From Calamus simplicifolius (lineage: Eukaryota; Streptophyta; Magnoliopsida; Arecales; Arecaceae): a stretch of 64,000 nucleotides of DNA. The DNA lies in assembly GCA_900491605.1 (NCBI GenBank), contig UESW01004012.1, positions 721,222 through 785,221 of the forward strand. The letters run 5' to 3'. A model generated the notes under the pieces. That model saw only the letters and a list, made by a program, of their open reading frames with translations, made no database searches and was not told the DNA's origin. How positions within the stretch are numbered: position 1 is the stretch's first letter; each line of letters opens with the position of its first letter. A program made the position numbers and the translations under genes. Of the stretch, positions 48,461 to 59,410 are shown one piece after another.

Positions 48461-49497
48461 CACTACAACAAATTTATCATTTCTCGATGCTAAAAATGAT
48501 ATTTTTTGATGCTAAAAAGCATCAAAAAATATCATCCCGATGCTTTTTAAAGCGTCAGAAAACAGTTCCCCCCCAAAAGAACATAGAGAAAAAAAATTTA
48601 ACGTACCCAAGCTTTATCGACGGAACTGCCCATGAAGCCTGTTCTTCAACAACCTTCAAATGAGTGATGAATGGCTTCAAGAATCCAGATGCCAGCTTCT
48701 CGATCTTCCCATCTCCTGAAACAATCAACTCACACCTGAAAAAAAAAAGATAAAAAGAACTTTTTCTTTCCGAGATTGCCAGAAAACGAAGGTATGAAAC
48801 CTAAAAGCAATTTTGGTAAAGCATCCTCACCGTGAACGTCTCGGTGAGAGCTGAAACAGCGCGTAGTCAAGAGGAGTACCAGATTCCATTTCCTCAATGC
48901 TAACAAATCAGATCCTCTATTAGCTACACTTCGGCAATTCAAATCCACAAATCCTTCTAACCTGAAAGAATCCAATATTAGAAAAAAAAAATATCACAAA
49001 ATATCAAATCAAATCCCAGATCTACCAACCGAAACCATTTCCGGATCTGGGCACATTTTTTTTTTTTTTTTGGGGGGGGGGGGGGGTGCGCGGGGAAGAT
49101 GGGCGGGAGGTGGATCTTCTAGGTGGGGAGGGGTTTTCAGAACGAAGATTTTTTAAAACGGTGGCGGCTTAATTTTCAAATAGGATGGCAACGCTCATAA
49201 TTTTTAAATACGAAAGTGTCGCCATCTTGTGCAACAAAAAATTTAAAAATAATGATGATGCTTACAAGCGTCGTCATCGTAATTTTCAGAGGGCCATCGT
49301 ATTGTCTGCATATAAAAAAAGAGGGCCATCGTATTGTCTACATATAAAAAAAATTCAATGACGATGCTTAAAAGCATCGCCATCATAATTTCAAGGCTTG
49401 ATGCACCTTAAAAGCGATGGCAAGTTTCGGAAAATCCCGATGCTCACCACTCGCGTCAAAAAAAAAAGGGTTGCTATATGTAAAATTTGCTATAGTG
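48461..49497. mobile_element. small non-autonomous CACTA element B carrying a host gene fragment
   Basis: 1037 bp. Left end CACTACAACAAATTT; the right end is the reverse complement of CACTATAGCAAATTT, 13 of 15 bases matching. Flanked by ATC on both sides (48458-48460 and 49498-49500), the 3-bp duplication expected for CACTA. Subterminal repeats contain GATGCTTTTTAAAGCGTC and GATGCTTAAAAGCATCG hairpins. No transposase. A CIP7-like fragment lies inside on the minus strand. Contains a T/G homopolymer junction at 49058-49088. Confidence 0.85.
48607..48889 (-). pseudogene. captured 5' end of a COP1-interacting protein 7 (CIP7)-like gene
   Basis: Minus strand, two exons: 48889-48831 and 48735-48607, with a 95-bp GT-AG intron (48830-48736) and a GTACGT donor after the second. 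Exon 1 starts MESGTPLDYALFQLSPRRS and exon 2 continues CELIVSGDGKIEKLASG and PFITHLK, the splice falling inside an Arg codon. This corresponds to the N-terminal block of plant CIP7-like proteins, recalled rather than searched. The frame is uninterrupted but later exons are absent. About 75 bases upstream of the ATG seem to be captured 5' untranslated sequence. Introns being kept shows capture at the DNA level. Any product would be an 60-residue truncated peptide. Confidence 0.68.
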
Positions 49498-50289
49498 ATC
49501 CTAACAATTTTGTTCTTTAATACTAAGAATTAATTTTTTATTTTAACAAACTTTATTTTTTAGTGATAAAGATTAGTTATTAATCTTAATAAACTTTATA
49601 ATGATAAAATAAAAGTTGACTTCTAATCCTTATAAAATAAGAATTCTATTCTTTATAGGATATAACAGCTTGATATTGATGGGTTTTGGTGTTTTCATTG
49701 ATCTTAACTTGATTTTTGGAGGATTTTAATAGAAAGAGGTGGTGAAAATGGATTAGCACACACGGTTGGAGCTTGTAAAACATACACGGCATAGTGATGA
49801 TGTAGGTCTGGGATCATTTTCTAATTTGGCCAGCTTGGTCAAAAGGCCATCACATGTTATGGTAAGGATTATTTTATCTGATGCTTTAAATATTAGCATA
49901 ATCCTTGTCCCTGTCTTCCGGTGATGCCTAATGATGGGGCCAGTTAACTGGCCCATGGGCAACGACAGCAGCTTGTTCCTGAATGGTTTCCTCAAATGCC
50001 TTCTCAAATCAAAAAATCAAATGCAATATTTTTCTTAATATTTTTCTACTCGGCAATGGTCTCTCCTAATACTTGTCTTCAAGCGAAACACATGTACAAC
50101 TGCCCCTCACAGCAGCCACGTCCCACAACAGCCACGACAGCTTCCAGTCTCTCTCTCGGTGGCTCCCAAGTCCACGGCTTTGCTCCCAGTTGCAAAAGTG
50201 CCCAGTCATAATGAAGAGAGAGAACAAGAGGGAAAAAGAGCCACGTGACGTGCATGGGCTCTCCCAAGGGCCACCTTTTGTCATTAGTG
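49498..50289. other. unresolved DNA between CACTA B and the second TAT element
   Basis: AT-rich to 49700, then more mixed. Short frames on both strands at 50000-50300 overlap each other and have no domain. The left end of the TAT element 2 LTR may lie within this stretch; a possible start is TGTCTCATAG at 50288. Confidence 0.45.
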
Positions 50290-50625
50290 TCTCATAGAGC
50301 ATTTAATGGTAAAGGAAATCCTAAGCGGCCTCTTCCTCAACAATCCTAAGCGGCAATGGCCTGGGAAGCATTTAATGGGCTGAAGCATTTAATGGTACAG
50401 ACACAGAAGGAAATCATAGGCGGCCTTTCATCCTAAGTGACATTCCTAAGCGGCCTCCTCCTCAACAATTCTAGACGGCAATGGCTTGGGGAGCATTTAA
50501 TGGTGCGAAGATGGAAGGCAATCCTAAGCGGCCTTTCTCCAAGGCTCCTATCCTCAACAATCCTAGGCAATGGCCTTGGGAGCATTTAATGGTGCAGACA
50601 CGGAAGGAAATCCTAGGCGGCCTTT
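50290..50625 (+). repeat. left part of 5' LTR of TAT element 2, with short repeats
   Basis: Several imperfect copies of AATCCTAAGCGGCC and GAGCATTTAATGG, a family that resumes at 60920-61180 on the other side of the SIRE element. The left limit is uncertain. Confidence 0.6.
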
Positions 50626-52077
50626 TGTTGACCCAATTATTGATTTTGATGATTAACAAAAGCCATGAGTATATTCATCATGTTTCTGATATATTTGATA
50701 AGTGTTTCAGGCATTAAGGTTGATCAATTAATAAAGGAATAAGTTTTGAATCAAATTTGAAAGGAAATTATTTAAGTCCAGAACTTAGAGTCGATACCTC
50801 AATAGTTCGAAGCCGAACCCAGGGCATATCAGAACATTTCTAAATTTTCGGCACGGTCCGGAGTCGACACCTAGAGTTTTGGAGCCGACTTCAACCTGAG
50901 ATACAGAGAAGTGGTTTCTGCGTCAGTTTCCAAAGCCGACACCTGGAGTTTGGTAGCCGACACCTGAAAGTTGCAGAACCGACACCTGAGTTGCTGGAGC
51001 CGACTCTAACCTGAGTACAGAGAGCATGATTTTGGACATAGTTAGAGTCGACACCTTTGAATTCTATAGTTGACTCCTGAATGCGTCGAGCCGATACTTA
51101 ACTTTTTCGGAGCCGACTCCTCAACAAACTTCTTATTACTATTTTTGGACACCCCGACTTGGAGCCGACACATAAAAAGTTGGAGCCGACTCCAACCTGT
51201 CAGGAACGGATTTTTCAAATGTTAGAATGGACTCCAACGGTAATATTTTTTCACCTAATCTCTAACGGATAGTTTTCTTTGTGTGTAGAAGCAATCCAAC
51301 TGCTCTGTAACGGCTATTTTTATCACCTAAACTTGGATTAAGAGATCTATAAAAAGGGGGAGCCATCCGTTTGAAATAGAGACTGGAAAATCAAAAAATC
51401 TTGTGAAAGAAAGAGAGAGAAATCAAAGAGAAAAGACTCAGAGCTTACATCAACCAATCCTAGAGAGTCCAAAGAGAAATCTGAGCTGAGGCCTGATTCA
51501 ATCTTTCAAAGGATAAGAGGAAAAGAAGAAAAGAAGAAAAGCTCAAATCAAAATCGCTTCAAACAGGCTTTCCTTACCTTTGTTTATTTAAATTGCATTT
51601 TTGCTCATTTAAGGAGCTGTCTTTTATTGTAAACTTAATTTTCAAATTATTGTTTACTAATTCAATCAGGGGATTTAATTAGTGAAGGTAGCATACATCG
51701 GAACAAGCTTAGGATAGCTTGTGGTTGGGTTTTGTGCTGGTGAGCCCGAAAAAACCAGCTGGGTTCGTTGTGACCCCGAAAAAATAACAAGTTTGGGTTG
51801 TGAGCTTGTAAAACAACTCTGTTGTAATCAAGTGGATTATAGTGTGGACCCAAGTGCGGCTTGGGAGTGGACGTAGGTGTTGGATACACCGAACCACTAT
51901 AAAATCTTTGTGTTTGTCGTGCATATTATCCTTCACTCTATCAATCTCATTCTTGCTTAGCTTCAATTAATTTAGTTCATTTGAGCATCTTTATATCAAT
52001 CAAAATATTTTCAAAGTGTTAAATTTTTTAAAGAACCCAATTCACCCCTCCCTCTTGGGTTGCCATCTGGGCCAACA
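50626..52077 (+). repeat. 5' LTR of SIRE-type element
   Basis: 1452 bp, TGTTGACCCAATTATT to GGGCCAACA. Contains a run of GAGTCGACACCT / GGAGCCGACTCC motifs (50790-51200) and a TATA box TATAAAAA at 51348-51355. Against the 3' LTR it lacks about 104 bp after AAAGAGAAAT near 51480. Confidence 0.92.
51348..51355 (+). promoter_or_regulatory. TATA box of SIRE-type 5' LTR
   Basis: CTATAAAAAGG, conserved at 60110-60117 in the 3' LTR. Transcription would start roughly 30 bases downstream. Confidence 0.7.
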
Positions 52078-52079
52078 AT

Positions 52080-52091
52080 TGGTATTAGAGC
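52080..52091 (+). promoter_or_regulatory. primer binding site of SIRE-type element
   Basis: TGGTATTAGAGC two bases after the LTR, one C-to-T difference from the initiator tRNA-Met site TGGTATCAGAGC. Confidence 0.8.
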
Positions 52092-52138
52092 TCGTGCTCA
52101 TTTTAGTTTGATCCAACGATCAAGAGTCAAAGATCCAA

Positions 52139-53540
52139 ATGGCAGCTCAAGCTGGATCTTCATTTGCTGAAGGTCAATCCACAAATAGACCTCCTTTATT
52201 TAATGATACAAATTATGGATATTGGAAAGCTAGAATGAGAATTTTTATTCAAGCTTTAGATTATGAATTATGGAGTGTTATAATCAATGGACCTAGCACA
52301 CCCATACACATAATTGATGGTTCTATTGTTCCTAAGCCCGAAAGGGATTGAATGATAATGATAGAAAATGGCTCAGCTTAATGCTGAAGCCATGAATGTT
52401 TTGTATTGTGCTTTAGATGCTAATGAATTTAATAAAATTTCTACATGTATTTTTGCAAAAGAAATCTGGGATAGATTAGAAGTTACCCATGAGGGTACTA
52501 ATCAAGTTAAAGAGTCCAAATTAATATGTTAGTGCATAAATATGAATTGTTTAGCAGGAACAAAATGAAACTATCACATGCATGTACACTAGATTTACTG
52601 ATATTGTAAATGGCTTGAAGAGTCTTGGTAAGACCTATACTAACTCTGAGTTGGTTCGTAAAATTCTTAGGTCTCTTCCAAGGTCATGGGAAGCAAAGGT
52701 GACTGCAATCCAAGAAGCCAAGGACCTCAATAACTTTGGAGGAGCTACTTAGATCCTTGATGACCCATGAATTAACAATGAAGCAGCATATAGAGGAAGA
52801 CGTCAAGAAGAAGAGAACTATTGCTCTTAAGGCTGCAGAAATTGAGGAAAGCAGCAGTGAGGATGAAGATGATAATGATGAGACTGCACTCCTTGCTAAG
52901 AAATTTAAAAGATTCATGCAAAGAAGGAGACCTTTCCATAAGAAAAGGTATGGAACAAAAATGAAAGGTGAAAAAGAAGAAAAGAAGGACAAGGATAAGG
53001 AAAAAGAACCCCTCATATGTTATATGTTATGAATGTAAGAAATTGGGGCACTTCAGATATGACTGTCCTCAATTGAAGAAAGCCTACAAAAAGAAGAAGA
53101 AGGCTTATGTTGCAATATGGAGCGACAGTAAAGAATCCTCTTCCGAGGAGGAACAAAAGGAAGTTGCAAACATTTTCTTCATGGCAAAAGAAGATGATGA
53201 GGTAAGTACTGAAACCCAAGACTTTAGATTTGAAGAATTATTTGATGCATTTAATGAACTAGTTGCTGATTTTAAAGTTTTGAAAAAGAAAAGCAAATCT
53301 TTAAAAACTAAAAATACAAATCTGCTTAAAGAGAGAAATAAATTAGCTCTAGAAATTAAAGACTTGAAATCTGAAAAAGAAGATGTTGTGAAAAAAAAGG
53401 AATTGGTTTCAAATGAGAACTTTAATCTAAAGAAAGAGGTGGATAAATATAAGGATATAGTTGATAGATTTACCTTAAGTTATTTAAAATTAAATATGAT
53501 TTTAGATAGCCAAAAGGCTTTTTTGACAAGGCAGGATTAG
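52139..53540 (+). pseudogene. gag: gag of SIRE-type element (frameshifted)
   Basis: Start at ATG 52139 (MAAQAGSSF), about 60 bases past the LTR. The N-terminal part has the copia gag block PPLFNDTNYGYWKARM and LDYELW. The frame breaks after 52335, again near 52530-52730, and near 53020. The zinc knuckle CYECKKLGHFRYDC (C-X2-C-X4-H-X4-C) is at about 53030. The C-terminal third is a Lys/Glu-rich coiled coil (53230-53500). It would form the particle and bind RNA. Confidence 0.85.
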
Positions 53541-53781
53541 GATATAATCCTCTTAGAAAGCAAAAATCTTTAAAAAATATCTTTATACATGCTGGCCAAT
53601 CACCTAATATTACTTGTTTCAAATGTGGTTTAAAAGGATATAAATCATATGAATGCAATATTAAGAAAACTAGAAAAAATTTAAAAATTAAAGGAAAGAA
53701 AATATGGGTTCCGAAAGGAACAATCTTTATTGCTACTGACCATGAAGGACCTAAGAAAGCTTGGATACCTAAAAAGAAAGT

Positions 53782-56700
53782 TTGATCATTTTGCAGGAGT
53801 GTCTTGCGGCCAAAAGATCAAAACAAAAGTGGTATATTGATAGCGGCTGCTCAAGGCACATGATGGGTGACAAGGAGCAATTCATCACCCTTGAAGATAA
53901 AAGAGGAGGAGTTGTTACATTTGGAGGCAATGGTAAAGGCCAAATTATGGGATTTGGTAAAATTCAAATAACTCCATCCACTTTTATAGAAAATGTTTTA
54001 TATGTAGATGGCTTAAAACATAATTTAATTAGTATTAGCCAATTGTGTGATAAAGGTTTCAAGGTTTCCTTTGAAACTTCTATATGCACTGTTTCTAATC
54101 CCATTGACAATAGCATTATTTTTGTTGGAAATAGAAATGGCAATGTATACTTAATAGATTTGGACAATTTGTCTACTAGTAATCATTGCTTAATTGCTGA
54201 TAATGCTAAGGTTAATGAGATTGGATGGCTATGGCTTCGTAGATTAGGTCATGCAAGCACACACTTGATTTCAAAATTAATTAGAATGGATTTAGTTAAA
54301 GGACTTCCAAAGTTAGATTTTGAAAATAACAGAATTTGTGATGCATGTCAATTTGGAAAACAGACTAGAAACTCTTTCAAATCTAAAAATATTGTTTCCA
54401 CTTCTAGGCCACTAGAGCTACTTCACATGGACCTTTTTGGACCTACTAGAACCACTAGTTTAGGAGGAAAGAAATATGGTCTTGTTATAGTATATGACTA
54501 TTATAGATTCACTTGGGTATTTTTTTGGCTCACAAGGATGAGACTTTCCCTATATTCATGAAATTCTTCAAGAAAGTCACTAATGAGAAAAACAACACCA
54601 TAGTGTCTCTTAGAAGTGATCATGGCACAGAATTTGAAAATCAATTATTTGAAAATTTATGCATTGAACATGGCATTCATCATAATTTTTCTGCACCTAG
54701 AACACCATAACAAAATGGAGTCGTAGAAAGAAAGAATAGAACACTAGAAGACATGGCCCGTACCATGCTATTTGAAAGCCAACTCCCGAAGTACTTCTGG
54801 GCGGAAGCTATAAACACGGCATGTTACATCTTAAATAGAGCTTTAATTAGGCCAATCCTTAAGAAAACACCTTATGAACTATGACATGATAGAAAACCAA
54901 ATATTAGTTATTTTCATGCTTTTGGTTGTAAATGTTTCATTCATAATAATGGTAAAGATAATATTAGAAAATTTGATGCAAAATCTGATGAAGGCATATT
55001 CTTAGGATATTTAAAAACTAGTAAAGCCTATAGAGTATTTAACAAAAGAAACTTAATTGTAGAAAAATCTATTCATGTAGTTTTTGATGAATCTTTAGCA
55101 TCAAGTTCTGAAAAGATTGATGATGAGGAATATACAAATCTGCTAGAGAGAGATATTGAAAAATTAAATATAGATGTATCTTCAGATCATGAACAAGAAG
55201 CTAAATATGATAATTCTCCTAGGGTTAATGTTATTGATACTAATCATAATGAGGTAGATCTTCCTATAGATTGGAGATATGCCTATGGTCATCCAAAGGA
55301 ATTGATTATAGGTGATCCTTCTCAAGGAGTAAGAACTAGATCATCTATGAGAAATATCAATAATCATCTAGCATTTGTATCTCAAATAGAACCTAAAACT
55401 GTTGAAGAAGCTAAAAAAGATAGTAATTGGATGTTAGCGATGCAAGAGGAATTAAATCAATTTACTAGGAATAATGTATGGTCCTTAGTTGATAGACCTA
55501 AAGGTCACTCAGTTATAGGATCAAAATGGGTATTTAGAAATAAATTAGATGAAAATGGCATAGTAATTAGAAATAAAGCTAGATTAGTTGCAAAAGGATA
55601 TAATCAAGAAGAAGGAATTGATTTTGATGAAACCTTTGCACCTGTAGCTAGATTAGAAGCAATTAGATTATTACTTGCATTTGCATGTCATATGAACATT
55701 AATTTATTTCAAATGGATGTTAAAAGTGTATTTTTAAATGGATTTATAAATGAGGAAGTTTTTGTAGAACAACCACCAGGTTTTGAAGATCATGAATTTT
55801 CAAATCATGTTTTTAAATTACATAAAGCACTATATGGTTTAAAACAGGCACCTAGAGCTTGGTATGATAGGTTAAGCAAATTTCTAATCTAAAATGATTT
55901 TTCTAGAGAAAATGTAGATAAAACCTTATTTTTGAAAAGAAAAGATAAAGACTTATTAGTAGTACAAATATATGTAGATGATATTATTTTCGGTGCTACT
56001 AACAATCTTTTATGTCAAGAATTTACTAAGTTAATGCAGGGTGAATTCGAGATGAGCATGATGGGAGAACTAAATTTCTTCCTAGGACTTCAAATCAAAC
56101 AAAGCAAAGAGGGGATTTTCATCAACCAAACAAAGTACACAAAGGAAATTCTCAAGAAGTTTGGAATGGAATCAATCAAACCCCTTGGAACACCTATAAG
56201 TCCTTCATGCAAATTGGATACAGATGAAGACGGTAAGAAAGTTGATCAAAAGCATTATAGAGGTATGATCGGATCTTTACTTTACTTAACTGCAAGTATA
56301 CTTGATATCATGTTTGCTTTTTGTCTATGTGCTAAATTTCAATCTGAACCTAAAGAATCTCATTTAATTCCTATAAAAAGAATACTAATATATCTAAGTG
56401 GAACTAAAAATGTAGGATTATGGTATTCTAAAGACTCAACATTAAATTTGATTTCTTATTTTGATTCTGATTATGCTAGTTGTAAATTAGATAGAAAAAG
56501 TACAAGTGCTGCATGTCAATTTTTAGGAAGTAACTTAATCTCTTGGTTTAGCAAAAAGAAAATTCAGTTGCATTATCTACGGCTGAAGCTGAATATGTTG
56601 CAGCTGGATGTTGCTGTGCTCAAATTATTTGGATTAAGCGACAACTTGAAGATTATGGCATAACACTTGATAAAACTCCTATTATATGTGATAACACAAG

Positions 56701-56964
56701 TGCAATAAACTTAACTAAAAATCCTATACAACATTCAAGAACTAAACATATTGAAATTTGATATCACTTTATTAGAGAACATGTAGCTAATAGTGACATT
56801 TGTCTTGATATGTTTGTACTGATGAACAATTAGTTGGCATATTTACAAAACCTTTGAGTGAAGAGAGATTTTGTTATCTTAGAGGAGAATTAGGGATTTG
56901 TGATCCATTGGAGTGTTTTGATACACCTAAGGAATGGTTATCTAGAATTCAATCAATTTCTTGA
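53782..56964 (+). pseudogene. pol: pol of SIRE-type element (few stops and frameshifts)
   Basis: Protease WYIDSGCSRHM at about 53833; pre-integrase LGHAS near 54245 and CDACQFGKQ near 54340; integrase core Asp in HMDLFGP, Asp in SDHGTEF near 54620 and Glu in GVVERKNR near 54720; RT with GSKWVFRNKLDENG near 55520, FQMDVKSVFLNG near 55710, and YVDD at 55971-55982; RNase H ending TAEAEYVAAGC near 56580. Defects are few: frame breaks near 54525 and 56560, and stops at 54707, near 54880, 55890, 56760 and 56830. Several stops are one C-to-T or G-to-A step from the expected codon. End chosen at TGA 56962-56964. Confidence 0.88.
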
Positions 56965-57395
56965 AATTTCTTTCATGATTTTAAGGACAATTCATCTAGA
57001 TATTTGAATCGTTTAATTCACCAAATTCCAGAGAAATTTAGCCAAATTTGATCTCAATCTGGACATGTTTCAGATCCTTTGAAACTCTCTTTTTTTTCTT
57101 CTGAAACTATCTTGGAATCGATTCCTCTGGTATCGGAGTCGACTCCAGTTTTGTCTGAGGATTTGAAGCTGACACCTACTTTTTTCGAGTCGACTCTACT
57201 TCGGGTGCTGACTGTGTTAGCGACCTAGAGCCAACACCTCGCTTTGCGGGAGTCGACTCCAACTGGTACCAAATTGACTTATTTAGGGTAGAGCCGACTC
57301 CTCTTTCATTCCAATCAACTCCTAACTCTTCCAAACTCTTCCAAACTTTTCCTAAAACCCAAAATCCCTCAAATTAACCACTCCTTAGCTTTCAA
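56965..57395. other. spacer between pol and third ORF of SIRE-type element
   Basis: Contains several GTCGACTCC-type motifs (57120-57320) like those in the LTR. No frame of note. Confidence 0.6.
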
Positions 57396-58748
57396 TGGCA
57401 CCCAAACGTAGGTGATCCATGTTTGGTGGAGCGGTGATGATCGGAAAATGGACAGTGAGGCGTCCGGCTAGGCAGCCTTCACTGAGCTCTTCGTCCTCTT
57501 CCTCGTCATCCACACCGAGCGCTACTTCAAGCCCCTCCTTACCTCAAATAGATACCTTAGCCGGCCGAGTAATCACAATGGGCAGAAAGGTAGACTTTCA
57601 TTTCTTTAAGGAAGAAGATTTCACTATTGGGCGGCAGTTAAAAGAACTAGGTTGGGATAAAGTGTGTTCCCTTGATTTACCCACTTACCCTGCCTTAGTC
57701 AAGGAATTTTATTTCAATCTATCTATAGGAGATAGATTCATATAACCTCAAAAATTCTAGGAAATCTTTTAGGGATTCCTGTTACTGGGCTTACTGCAAG
57801 CATTCATAGTGAAAGGTCAAATGCTTTATCAAGAATGCTAGGAAGAGAAGTCACTGAGATTGAAGAAATTAGGGCAAACCAATTGCCTCTTAAGTTAAGA
57901 TTACTTCATAATATCTGTGGTCAGATTTTGTTTCCCAAAACCAGGAGGTTTGAGTATGTCTCAAAGTGAGACATTGTTATAATGGACAGTGTTTTGATTG
58001 GACAACAAATTAATTTGACTGGTATGATGGTTTGGTATATGGCTGAAGCCAGGAATAAGAAAAGATCCACTTTACCCTATGGTATGATATTGACTTTAGT
58101 ATTCCAAAGCCAGGGTGTTGTTATTTCTAAAAATGAACCCAAAAAGAATTTAAGGCACACAGATTACTATAGTTTAGCAACTGTTCATCGGATGGGCTTT
58201 GTGAAGAAGGATGGTCAGTGGAGAGGAAAGGTCATTCTGAAGACAGAGTAGCTAAGACTTCTGAGCCTGGGCCTTCTGAGGCAAGACCATCAGGGAGGTA
58301 GAGCTCACCTAGCCCCAGTCATTATGTATCTCTTGCTCCACCTGCTCCTTCCTCTTCAGTTCAGTTATCTGCTGGTTTTTCTGCTATCCAATTATAGCAA
58401 CTTAAAGAATTATTTAGTACTCACAAAGAAGAGATGAAGACTGAGATAGACAACAGTCTAATGAGCTTGAGAGAATTATTTTATTCCTTGGATGAAAGGG
58501 TGAGCAAGATTTAGTCCACCCTTAGATCTTCTTCAGAATCTTTAAAGAATGATCTCATGCACATATTTGAGGAACTTAAAGAATTTGGAGGAGATTCAGA
58601 GACTTATTCAAGATGCAATGCAGAACTTCAAGAGAAAATCGTAGTGGCATCTGCATTCTTTGATAGAAGATTAAATGAGTTTATCAGAGTTCAAAGGGAT
58701 GGAATGGGACAACTCTTAGAAGAACTCAAGAACCGTTTCAAAATTTGA
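57396..58748 (+). pseudogene. third ORF of SIRE-type element (putative plant transposon protein), broken
   Basis: ATG at 57396 gives MAPKRR and then a TGA; reading resumes at 57419. A Ser-rich stretch (57480-57530) is followed by FFKEEDFTIGRQLKELGWDK and LVKEFYFNL, then after a frameshift near 57745 by GIPVTGLTAS, LLHNICGQI, DSVLIGQQINLT and TLPYGMILT. This order resembles the 'putative plant transposon protein' domain often found after pol in SIRE elements. A coiled-coil-like tail is at 58557-58748. In-frame stops at 57968, 58250 and elsewhere. Role unknown; an envelope-like function has been proposed for such ORFs but no clear signal peptide or membrane segment is seen here. Confidence 0.7.
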
Positions 58749-59064
58749 TGCTTCTACCTTTTGTTGTTAGAAGTTTAGTTTGAATTTCTTTTTATGTAAT
58801 GAAGTTTCTCTTTTGATGTAATTTGATGTTTAGGATGTTGATGTAATGAAAGAAACATTTTGATATAGTTGAAAGTATTTATGATGTAATGTTTTTGATA
58901 CTCTAATGAATATCATATGACTTTGAATGACTTGAATTGAGTTTTGATTCACTTATACATTGATCTATACTACTTGTAACTTCTTAACCTTTTTGTTGAT
59001 TACAAAAAAGGGGGAGAAGTAAATATTTGTATATGCATAAAAGTTACAATTAAATGGAAAGAAG

Positions 59065-59068
<4 letters not shown>

Positions 59069-59120
<52 letters not shown>
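59069..59120. repeat. (TA)n microsatellite
   Basis: About 26 uninterrupted TA dinucleotides between the third ORF and the 3' LTR. Confidence 0.97.
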
Positions 59121-59121
<1 letters not shown>

Positions 59122-59394
59122 AATGAATTTCATTAAGAAATTGGTATGTATCAAGAAGTTTCAAAGAAATAAGTTTAATTGGTATCAAGAAGTTTCAATG
59201 AAATAAGTTCAATTGGTATCAAACATTAAATGAAATGAGCTTAATTTGAGATGCATGGAGTTTAAATGATAAGGAAAGAAGATGTTAAGTATCAGAGGGG
59301 AGCTACCTCATTCAGGGGGAGTTTAACTATGAGAACTTATCTTCTTTGAAAATTTTATTAATTAATCATGCATATACTCAATATTTTGTCATCA

Positions 59395-59410
59395 TCAAAA
59401 AGGAGGAGAT
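59395..59410 (+). promoter_or_regulatory. polypurine tract of SIRE-type element
   Basis: CAAAAAGGAGGAGAT immediately before the TGTTGACCC start of the 3' LTR. A second, similar AAAAAGGGGGAGAAG lies at about 59005-59019. Confidence 0.75.

Noticed and set aside
50000..50302. Four overlapping frames of 62-78 codons, possible small gene
   Set aside because: They overlap on both strands without a motif, and the region is next to the LTR of TAT element 2.
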